From G039029935 sp039029935 (lineage in GTDB: Bacteria > Chloroflexota > Anaerolineae > Caldilineales > Caldilineaceae): DNA of 5,167 nucleotides. Made by a program: the position numbers and the translations under genes. The stretch covers positions 1-5,167 of the forward strand of contig JBCCFC010001011.1 of the NCBI GenBank assembly GCA_039029935.1, written 5' to 3'. The stretch's first letter is position 1, and each line of letters begins with the position of its first letter. This document shows, one piece after another, positions 1 to 5,167 of this stretch. Under the pieces are notes generated by a model, which was not told the origin of the DNA, did no database searches, and saw nothing but the letters and a program-made list of their open reading frames with translations.

Positions 1-135
1 AAATTTTCTTCTTATTCTTTCAGCTTTGTACTCTTGAAACATCCTCTTTATAATCCTATATGACCCTTATACGCATCAGAACCCTTGCTCTATTCGCGAA
101 AGTTTCTCCCTTCTACCTCTGGTTGCGGGAATTGC
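1..135. other. AT-rich 5' flank, no recognisable gene
   Basis: This stretch is visibly more AT-rich than the gene that follows, and none of its three forward frames carries recognisable protein similarity. The frame of the downstream hydrolase is closed by a TGA at 61-63. A perfect TATAAT stands at 49-54. The TTGAAA at 34-39 is only 9 bp upstream of it, too close to serve as its -35 box. At 17 bp spacing the hexamer is TTGTAC (26-31), a three-out-of-six match to TTGACA. A promoter is therefore possible but weakly supported. The homology of the downstream protein begins only near 136-139, so this flank does not encode that protein's expected N-terminus in any frame. Confidence 0.5.
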
Positions 136-2130
136 TGGGATTATGGCAATACACGCGACCTAACCTCGGCGCAGATCGGCCAGACATGGCTCAATTATCT
201 GGTCGAGGAGAAAACGGGTTTGTGGTGGGGTGGTATGGGCAACTCCACGGAGCATACCGCATACCTACGGCTCAAAGCGGGCTATACTGCGCCAGAAAGC
301 GGCTCGATTGCGCTCAACAGCAAAGTGGTGGCCGAACAGATTGGGGCGCAAATCTTCATTGATGGCTGGGCGATGGTTGCCCCCGGCGATCCGGCATTAG
401 CGGCTGAGTTTGCGAAACGGGCAGGCAGTGTCAGCCACGATGGGGAGTCTGTCTATGGTGCGCAGGTCCTTGCCGCGATGGAGGCTCAGGCGTTTGTCGA
501 AAATGACATTAACACCTTGATTGATGTCGGCACATCGTTTATCCCCAAAGACTCAACCCTCTATCGCATGGTCAACGAGCTACGCGAGCAACATGCCGCT
601 GAACCCGATTGGCGCAAAGGGCGTGAATGGCTGGCCGCTAATTATGGTCCCGACAAGTATGGCGGTGGTGTCCACATCATGCCCAATCACGGCTTGATTA
701 TCCTTGGGCTGCTCTACGGTGACGATGATTTCCAAAAGTCGCTGATGATTGTCAACACATCGGGTTGGGACACAGACTGCAATTCGGGCAACCTGGGCTG
801 TCTGCTTGGCATCAAAAATGGACTGGCGACCATTGATGCGGGACCAGACTGGCGCACGCCTGTTGCGGATCGCCTCTATCGTCCATCTGCCGATGGTGGC
901 TCAGTCATCACCGACGCGGGTACAATCACACTGGAACTTGCCAACATGGGACGTGCCTTGGCGGGTGAGGAACCCTTAGCCCCCAAAGATGGCGCACGCT
1001 ATCACTTTGAATTGCCCGGCTCGGTCCAAGGATTCATGACCGAAGAGGGTGTTGAGACCAAAGGTGTGGCGCAGGTCGAAAATGTCGTCGGGCATAGCCA
1101 AAGTGGAACACGTAGCCTTGCCATGCATTTTAACAAAATCGCACCCGGTCGCATGGCCCGCGTCGGCACGGACACCTTTATCCCCTCCAAAGAAGCCGCC
1201 CTCTACTTTGAAAGCAATATGGTCTATCCGCTGCTGGCCTGCCCTACATTGTACAGCGGCCAGACTGTACGAACTGCCGTAGAAGCCGATGCCACCAATG
1301 CCACGCCTGTGACCGCCGCTCTCTATATCCAAGCCTATGGGCCAGACGATGCACTCTTTATGATTCGTGGCCCAGAGATTGCGCTTGACCCCGGCACAAC
1401 CCAACCGCTCAACTGGCAGATTCCGGATACATTAGGCGCACCCATCGCCAAAGTCGGTGTCGAAATCAGCAGCAACACCGTCACTGGCGGAACCGTCTAT
1501 CTCGACTTTCTGACATGGGATGGCGCACCCAACGTCAAGCTGGGCAGAATCGAAGGCCACGAAGGAAAATCACGATTGGGTGACATGTGGCGCAGGGCGT
1601 GGATTTATGGCTTTGATGACAAAAATTGGTTCACCTTCTACGAGCTGTTTACCAAAATCGCTAAGAAGATGGAGCTTGATCCTGCCGTCATGTTGAGCAT
1701 GTTTGGTACTTTCCGCATGACGCAAAACGAAGGGCGCGGCTTACTCATCCAAGGCGCACGTGATTGGACCGACTACCGTGTCCGTGCCGAACTCAAACCA
1801 CATATGCTCCGAGCGGGAGGACTTGGTGCACGGGTGCAAGGTTTGCGTCGCTACTACGCGCTGCTGCTTTCGCCCAACAACAAGCTCTGTTTGGTGAAAG
1901 CGTTGGATGGAGATACTGTGTTGGCTGAGGTTGCTTGTGCTTGGGAATATGACGAGACCTATAATCTCACATTGCAAGTCACAGGCAATCGGCTACAAGG
2001 CTATGTCAACGATGAGTTGCTGATCGACGTAACGGATGCGATTCAACCGCTGGATGGCGGCGGCGTTGCATTGGTTTGTGAGGAAGGGCAGATGACGACG
2101 GATGTGGTAATAGTGAGTCCGGCGGCGTAA
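85..2130 (+). CDS. ADP-ribosylglycohydrolase (ARH) family protein, 5'-truncated, with C-terminal beta-sandwich-like regions
   Basis: The frame has 681 codons if read from a TTG at 85, which has no convincing ribosome binding site. Residues 19-295 match the ARH fold: WWGGMGNSTEHTAYLRLKAG (47-66), AEQIGAQIFIDGW (83-95), VAPGDP (98-103), a VSHDG block (116-120), and the C-terminal metal-binding motif GWDTDCNSGN (227-236) with Asp229 and Asp231. Known ARH enzymes hydrolyse N- or O-glycosidic ADP-ribose bonds using two magnesium ions, and the other metal ligands lie in an N-terminal DDDxxG/DDT motif. That motif and the GKxxG-type start are absent here; roughly 80-90 residues seem to be missing. 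Residues about 305-482 look like a carbohydrate-binding-type beta-sandwich (HFELPGSVQGF to VYLDFLTWDG). Residues about 550-680 look like a concanavalin/laminin-G-like domain (DWTDYRVRAEL, GLRRYYALLL). No signal peptide is visible. The true substrate could be a glycoside rather than ADP-ribosyl protein. The family call is secure; activity of this copy is doubtful. Confidence 0.85.
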   Translation: MLYSRKFLPSTSGCGNCWDYGNTRDLTSAQIGQTWLNYLVEEKTGLWWGGMGNSTEHTAYLRLKAGYTAPESGSIALNSKVVAEQIGAQIFIDGWAMVAPGDPALAAEFAKRAGSVSHDGESVYGAQVLAAMEAQAFVENDINTLIDVGTSFIPKDSTLYRMVNELREQHAAEPDWRKGREWLAANYGPDKYGGGVHIMPNHGLIILGLLYGDDDFQKSLMIVNTSGWDTDCNSGNLGCLLGIKNGLATIDAGPDWRTPVADRLYRPSADGGSVITDAGTITLELANMGRALAGEEPLAPKDGARYHFELPGSVQGFMTEEGVETKGVAQVENVVGHSQSGTRSLAMHFNKIAPGRMARVGTDTFIPSKEAALYFESNMVYPLLACPTLYSGQTVRTAVEADATNATPVTAALYIQAYGPDDALFMIRGPEIALDPGTTQPLNWQIPDTLGAPIAKVGVEISSNTVTGGTVYLDFLTWDGAPNVKLGRIEGHEGKSRLGDMWRRAWIYGFDDKNWFTFYELFTKIAKKMELDPAVMLSMFGTFRMTQNEGRGLLIQGARDWTDYRVRAELKPHMLRAGGLGARVQGLRRYYALLLSPNNKLCLVKALDGDTVLAEVACAWEYDETYNLTLQVTGNRLQGYVNDELLIDVTDAIQPLDGGGVALVCEEGQMTTDVVIVSPAA

Positions 2131-2173
2131 GGGCTGCTCTGAACACAAAAACATGTCTGAAACTTGAATAAAA

Positions 2174-2235
2174 GTTAGTGTTCCGTCCCTATTTGTGTCA
2201 AAGGGGTCTGACACAAATAGGGACGGAACACTAAC
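2174..2235. repeat. Perfect 27-bp inverted repeat (REP-like hairpin)
   Basis: The left arm (2174-2200, starting GTTAGTGTTCCGTCCC) is exactly complementary to the right arm (2209-2235, ending GGGACGGAACACTAAC). The loop is 8 nt, AAGGGGTC (2201-2208). No T-run follows the right arm, so it is not a classical intrinsic terminator, although it could still block or protect transcripts. Long GGGACGGAACACT-type palindromes resemble REP elements that are mobilised by REP-associated tyrosine (Y1) transposases; that assignment is inference from resemblance. It fills most of the gap between the hydrolase stop (2130) and the AraC-type regulator start (2282). The rest of the gap holds only an AT-rich TATTATATAAG (2241-2251), which has no good -35 partner. 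Confidence 0.85.
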
Positions 2236-2267
2236 CCTGATATTATATAAGCTGCTCAACAGAATTC

Positions 2268-2273
2268 AAGGTG
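2268..2273 (+). promoter_or_regulatory. Ribosome binding site for the AraC-family gene
   Basis: AAGGTG lies 8 nt before the GTG at 2282. It favours that start over the in-frame ATG at 2297, which has only weak upstream complementarity. The longer N-terminus (VKTTEMIYRDRINRAL) also fits relatives, which carry a few residues before the YRxRI motif. Confidence 0.5.
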
Positions 2274-2281
2274 TATTGGCT

Positions 2282-3212
2282 GTGAAAACGACTGAGATGA
2301 TTTACCGCGACAGGATTAACCGCGCTCTGCAATTTATCAGAGGAAATTTGCATCGACCCATCCGGTTGGACGAAATTGCACAAGAAAGCCATTTTTTCGA
2401 GCTATCACTTTCATCGCATTTTCCACGCCTTGATGAATGAAACAGTCAATGACTATGTACACAGAGTGCGTCTTGAAAAGGCGATTTCCCTTGTCCTCTA
2501 TCAACGTGAGATGAGCATGACCGAAATCGCGCTTACTACAGGCTTCTCTTCATCCGCAAACTTCTCAAAAGCATTTAAATTATATTTTGGGGTGACACCC
2601 AGCCAGATTCGCCAGCCAGATAATCTTAAAAACAGCAAGATTGGAAAAATCAAAAGCAAATATGGAAAAGACTTTGACCCCTGCGCCCTGTACAATGGGG
2701 CTGTGTCATTCAGTTCTGAAAAGGTGGAGACGCAGGGGTTGAAGAATATCGAGATTCGGGACATTGAAGAAAAAAAGGTTTGCTGTTATTCCTCGTCCTC
2801 TGGGTATGAAATTGCAGGCATGATGAACGCATGGGATACGCTGAGTATGTGGGCAGTGGCAAATGGCATTGCTACAAACGTTCAGCAACGTTTTGCCCTC
2901 TGTCATGACAACCCGCTCATTACGCCCATTGATAAATGTCGCTATGATGCCATGATGGTGATGGCGCCAGATGTCGAGGTGAAAGCACCCTTTTGGAAAT
3001 CGGTGATTCCGAGCGGTAAATATGTGGTTGCGACCTATATAGGGGACCCACAGGGGACATCAAAGGCATATATGCAGATGTATACTGGCTGGCTACCTGT
3101 AAGCGGATTTGAACCAGAGGATTATCCATCTATGGAACACTATCTGAATGATATCAGGCAAGATGGCTATGTCGAAATTGAACTGCATATCAAGCTCAGA
3201 ATGCTCAACTGA
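2282..3212 (+). CDS. AraC-family transcriptional regulator with GyrI-like effector-binding domain, frameshifted
   Basis: Two overlapping frames join into one protein. VKTTEMIYRD...DEIAQESHF runs from GTG 2282. The match then jumps by one base to SSYHFHRIFHALMNETV, which continues to the TGA at 3210-3212. The jump falls at a run of six T (2392-2397); with five T the frame is continuous and gives a 309-residue protein. Residues about 10-110 hold the two helix-turn-helix units of the AraC DNA-binding domain (DEIAQESHFSSYHFHRIF, then MTEIALTTGFSSSANFSKAF and YFGVTPSQIR). Residues about 150-309 are a GyrI-like/AraC effector-binding domain ending in the typical GFEPEDYPSMEHYLND block. Glu285 matches the conserved acidic ligand contact of this fold (BmrR, Rob relatives). 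DNA-binding domain first, ligand domain second is the normal order for the SoxS/Rob-like group. It probably activates itself and the SnoaL-like gene 43 nt downstream. Unrepaired, only a short N-terminal peptide ending at 2440 would be made. A sequencing error or a recent mutation would both explain the lesion. Confidence 0.85.
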
Positions 3213-3244
3213 CCCAAGATTCGACAGATATAGCAAAATATGAC

Positions 3245-3251
3245 GGAGAGG
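3245..3251 (+). promoter_or_regulatory. Ribosome binding site for the SnoaL-like gene
   Basis: GGAGAGG lies just upstream of the ATG at 3256, with the GGAG core (3245-3248) 7 nt away. It is the best Shine-Dalgarno sequence in the window and supports this start. Confidence 0.7.
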
Positions 3252-3255
3252 ATAA

Positions 3256-3681
3256 ATGATAAACGAAAATAATAAGCAAGTGCTGCAAACATTTATGGAT
3301 CAAGTGTGGAACAGTGGAGACTTTAGCCAGATTGAAACGCTTGTCGCACCTAACTATGAAGTACGAAGTGATCCGGGCGACCCATGGGAGGGGCAAACAC
3401 TCGATATTGAGACGTTGATCGAACGAGTGCTGTATTCTCGAAACGCATTTCCTGATCTGTGCTTTGATATCCAAGAGATGATTGAGGAGAATGAGAAGGT
3501 CGTTGCAAGCTGGATCATGTCGGGAACCCATCGTGGCGACTTACCCCAATTGCCAGCAACGGGGCAATCATTCACTATTTCAGGAATGACGATTTACTAT
3601 TTTGACGAGCATAAGATTTGCGGTCATACGCAGGCTTTTGATCGGCTGGGCTTTCTTTCACAAATAGGATTTTTTAGCTGA
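3256..3681 (+). CDS. SnoaL-like (ester cyclase-type) protein
   Basis: This 141-residue protein has the usual length of the SnoaL-like branch of the NTF2 superfamily, single-domain alpha+beta-barrel cones. Family marks in order are the helix VLQTFMDQVWNSGDFSQIETLVAPNYEV (9-36, with the W-N-x-G-D turn), GDPWEGQ (41-47), the FPDLCFDIQEMI strand region (65-76), VVASWIMSGTHRGDL (82-96), and the C-terminal IxGHTQAFDRLGFLSQIGF (121-139). Asp129 of FDRLG sits where many relatives carry a conserved WxxFDxLG segment and may line the pocket. Characterised members cyclise polyketide esters, but most environmental homologues have unknown substrates and some only bind ligands, so no substrate is assigned. 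There is no signal peptide, so it is probably cytoplasmic. It follows the AraC/GyrI-type regulator by 43 nt on the same strand with a strong ribosome binding site, suggesting one transcript. It is the only gene here that looks fully intact. Confidence 0.85.
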   Translation: MINENNKQVLQTFMDQVWNSGDFSQIETLVAPNYEVRSDPGDPWEGQTLDIETLIERVLYSRNAFPDLCFDIQEMIEENEKVVASWIMSGTHRGDLPQLPATGQSFTISGMTIYYFDEHKICGHTQAFDRLGFLSQIGFFS

Positions 3682-3689
3682 TGAATCGC

Positions 3690-4375
3690 ACATGGCTTCG
3701 AATGCCTCGACCACATTAAAGCGCAAATCAGCGGCTCGCAGTTCTGTTAATTGACCGCGGACACGATAGTGTACCAACGGCAGCGGCGCGTCCTCGCGTG
3801 TAGTGATGAACAGATGCATTTGCGGCGGCATATAATCAATCAGAAAGGTGAAGACGTCGTCAACGAGCTTGGTGTGAAGTACATGGTAATCATCCAGAAC
3901 AAGGCGTAACTTCTATTCCGCACGGGGTGCCCATTGGGTGTAAGGGGATATTTGAAGTTGCTGCAATTTCGTTGAACAATGCCGTCAGAATCGCTTCGGC
4001 GGGTGGTGACTGCGGAGATTGCAGGGTAGTCAAAATGTCTCGCCCAATCTCTGGTACAAGCATCTGTAAAGCAGTCACAAGATATGTCAGAAAGCGTGTG
4101 GGATCGTTGTCACCTTCATCTAGCGATAGCCACGCGATTTGATTGACGCTATCATCGTTGTCTGCCAAATCATCTGGCAAACTGCGCATCTTACGCTATA
4201 AATCCGCAATCCATGCGCTGACCAACGTGGTTTTGCCAAAGCCAGCAGGCGCGGAGATGAGGGTCAACTTCCTATGCAGCCCTTGATCTAACCGTTCGAG
4301 TAGACGGGGCCGTGGGATAATCTTTTGATATAATGGGAGGCTGTAAAGCTTCGTACCTAAAATTGGTGCAGACAT
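3690..4375 (-). pseudogene. MalT/LuxR-type ATP-dependent regulator, degenerate N-terminal fragment
   Basis: Reading leftward from ATG 4375, the segment MSAPILGTKLYSLPLYQKII carries on through IPRPRLLERLDQGLHRKLT to the Walker A motif APAGFGKT (4229-4252). An in-frame TAG at 4196-4198 follows LVSAWIADL. The same frame resumes as RKMRSLPDDLADND and IAWLSLDEGDNDPTRFLTY, down to NEIAATSN near 3950. An insertion of about 37 nt (3913-3949) then shifts the frame. The Walker B-type LVLDDYH (3883-3903), MPPQMHLFITTREDAPLPL and RGQLTELRAADLRF follow in the new frame. Similarity fades around 3690-3710, right beside the SnoaL-like stop at 3681. Members of this family are usually about 800-1000 residues, with an AAA-type ATPase, TPR-like repeats and a C-terminal LuxR helix-turn-helix. 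Only the start of the ATPase remains here, so it cannot work as a regulator. It lies 40 nt downstream of the peptidase S51 stop, and no clear ribosome binding site precedes ATG 4375. Confidence 0.85.
3913..3949. repeat. Short frameshifting insertion (about 37 nt) in the MalT-like relic
   Basis: On the minus strand the family's expected run from NEIAATSN to LVLDDYH is interrupted between codons AAT (3950-3952) and AAG (3910-3912). Removing 3913-3949 restores the reading frame and a natural spacing of three residues (KLR) before LVLDDYH. On the plus strand the insert contains GCACGGGGTGC, a 4-bp stem with a GGG loop, and CCCATTGGG. Its exact edges are uncertain by a few bases, and no clear target duplication is seen. 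It may be a fragment of a dispersed genomic repeat, but no second copy exists in this window. Confidence 0.55.
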
Positions 4376-4415
4376 AAGCAAATTCGTGTTTTGGGCTATA
4401 AAATTCAAATCAAAG

Positions 4416-4964
4416 TCAGCCGTCTGCCAAAACACCCTCCGGCAATGGACCTTCCGTATAGCGAACTTTGCCCTCATTCGTCCAAATCGTTACACCACCT
4501 TTACCAATCACACGATACTCATCCTCTTTTTTCACCAAAGCCGTATACCCATCCACGCCCACCGTCGTGATATTCTGGTCCCCCAACATGCGCACGATGC
4601 GTGTCAGTGGAATCTCATCAAAATGAGGAATAACATTGATATTCGGCCACAACCCAAAGCCTTCATTCTTTTTAGGGAACCCCGCAAAGACGGCTCCTTG
4701 AATCATGGCCCCGGCACTACAACCCGCCAACAGCCCGCCATTATTGAGCACACCCAAAATCGCCTCCCATGCCAGTGTATCTTTAAGCGTGTTATAGAGA
4801 TAGTCAGGCTTACCACCAGAGAGATAGACAAAATTGGCATTGGCAATGCGCTCGGCCATAGCCGCGTCGTTGGCCGTATTGCGATCCCACACACGGACTG
4901 CCTCTACCTCTGCACCCAAGCGCGTGAAGTGAGCAACACCCTTCTGCGCCCAGCTATCAATCAT
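4416..4964 (-). CDS. Peptidase S51 / cyanophycinase-like protein, probably 5'-truncated
   Basis: From ATG 4964 the protein has 182 residues. It shows the S51 core: GVAHFTRLGAEVEAV (9-23), FVYLSGGKPDYLYNTL (45-60), the nucleophile elbow GCSAGAM (81-87) with Ser83, PHFDE (113-117) with the likely catalytic His114, and VGVDGYTAL (135-143). S51 enzymes (dipeptidase E, cyanophycinase) cleave aspartyl dipeptides or cyanophycin with this Ser-His pair; the substrate of this member is not predictable. Upstream of the ATG the same frame stays open to a TGA at 5058-5060. It reads SVVCLPTAAGTEGDA, the family's second strand (usually VVxLPTAxG), so the coding homology starts before the ATG. That extension holds no ATG, GTG or TTG, and the usual first strand with a GSGE motif is absent in all three frames upstream. 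The C-terminus looks complete. The gene therefore seems to have lost roughly 30-40 N-terminal residues. It diverges from the partial ORF at the right edge. Confidence 0.8.
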   Translation of the reverse strand: MIDSWAQKGVAHFTRLGAEVEAVRVWDRNTANDAAMAERIANANFVYLSGGKPDYLYNTLKDTLAWEAILGVLNNGGLLAGCSAGAMIQGAVFAGFPKKNEGFGLWPNINVIPHFDEIPLTRIVRMLGDQNITTVGVDGYTALVKKEDEYRVIGKGGVTIWTNEGKVRYTEGPLPEGVLADG

Positions 4965-5085
4965 GGCGTCCCCTTCGGTCCCTGCGGCGGTAGGTAGGCA
5001 AACAACGCTTGGCGGTGTTTCAAATAGATTGGACTTTGGACAAATGGGGAAAGTAGGTCAAGAGAAATTTCCTAAAAAGGAAAAG

Positions 5086-5106
5086 ATGTACGATAGTATC
5101 GTACAT
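5086..5106. promoter_or_regulatory. Near-perfect 21-bp dyad, possible operator
   Basis: Arms ATGTACGATA (5086-5095) and TATCGTACAT (5097-5106) are exact reverse complements around one central G. Symmetry of this length with no loop suits a dimeric repressor site better than an RNA hairpin. It lies upstream of the truncated peptidase S51 gene and at the start of a rightward partial ORF. The protein that would bind it is not known. Confidence 0.45.
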
Positions 5107-5167
5107 GAATATAAACGAAAACCAAGGCGAAAGCCAACAAAACTTGATGGGGTTCCGCCAGAGAATA
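5086..5167 (+). CDS. Partial ORF running off the window, unknown product
   Basis: ATG 5086 follows AAGGA (5077-5081) at 4 nt and opens a frame to the window end: MYDSIVHEYKRKPRRKPTKL followed by DGVPPEN. The frame extends upstream too, with an alternative ATG at 5044, and it is open across the antisense strand of the peptidase gene. A competing ATG at 5105 in another frame (MNINENQGESQQN) has no nearby ribosome binding site. The visible peptide is very basic, but too short to assign to a family. The overlapping dyad would allow repression of this start. Coding status is unproven. Confidence 0.25.
   Translation, partial: MYDSIVHEYKRKPRRKPTKLDGVPPEN

Noticed and set aside
34..54. TTGAAA and TATAAT as a sigma-70 promoter pair
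   Set aside because: The spacer is only 9 bp. The TATAAT alone is noted in the flank entry but not called as a promoter.
60..362. Forward ORF from ATG 60 in a different frame from the hydrolase
   Set aside because: Past about 135 it overlaps the strongly conserved ARH frame and has no family-like features of its own.
976..1404. Minus-strand ORF of 142 codons
   Set aside because: It lies wholly antisense to conserved hydrolase sequence and shows no recognisable motif.
2174..2235. Intrinsic terminator for the hydrolase gene
   Set aside because: No T-run follows the right arm, and the very long perfect stem fits a REP-like palindrome better.
2392..2397. Programmed ribosomal frameshift in the AraC-type gene
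   Set aside because: There is no evidence of a stimulator structure or of conservation, and regulators of this family do not need frameshifting. A sequencing error or mutation is simpler.
3927..4142. Plus-strand ORF of 71 codons
   Set aside because: It is antisense to conserved blocks of the MalT-like relic.
4386..4997. Plus-strand ORF of 203 codons
   Set aside because: It is antisense to the peptidase S51 core, whose catalytic motifs fix the real coding strand.
1..5167. CRISPR array, tRNA or rRNA gene, or complete insertion sequence
   Set aside because: No regularly spaced repeats, tRNA cloverleaf, rRNA sequence or recognisable transposase was seen on either strand.

Overview
The window looks like an accessory or decaying stretch of a bacterial chromosome, probably from a Chloroflexota-like organism. 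The phylum is an inference. It rests on the N-terminal signature of a MalT/LuxR-type ATPase remnant (TKLYSLP...IPRPRLLERLDQGLHRKLT, then the Walker A motif APAGFGKT) and on its LSLDEGDNDP block, a style I associate mainly with Chloroflexota genomes. No RNA gene, CRISPR array or complete insertion sequence is visible.

Layout, left to right. (1) 1-135 is AT-rich flank with no recognisable gene. (2) 85-2130 (+) is a large ADP-ribosylglycohydrolase-family protein with two C-terminal beta-sandwich-like regions. Its N-terminal portion, including the first metal-binding motif, is missing. (3) 2174-2235 is a perfect 27-bp inverted repeat with an 8-nt loop, resembling REP elements. (4) 2282-3212 (+) is an AraC-family regulator with a GyrI-like ligand-binding domain, split by one extra T in a T6 run. 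(5) 3256-3681 (+) is an intact SnoaL-like protein, 43 nt downstream and probably co-transcribed. (6) About 3690-4375 (-) is a relic of a MalT/LuxR-family regulator with an in-frame stop, a frameshifting insertion of about 37 nt, and no C-terminal two thirds or more. (7) 4416-4964 (-), open to 5057, is a peptidase S51/cyanophycinase-like protein lacking its first beta-strand region. (8) At the right edge there is a near-perfect 21-bp dyad (5086-5106) overlapping the possible start of a rightward ORF that leaves the window.

The only plausible working unit is the AraC/GyrI-type regulator plus the SnoaL-like protein: a ligand-sensing activator beside a small enzyme or ligand-binding protein. The genes around it are truncated or mutated. 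This suggests either real gene decay through recombination or errors in a low-coverage assembly. I found no convincing new multi-gene system. The most useful leads are the long inverted repeat, the clean homopolymer frameshift, the short insertion in the regulator relic, and the abrupt loss of homology at several gene ends.
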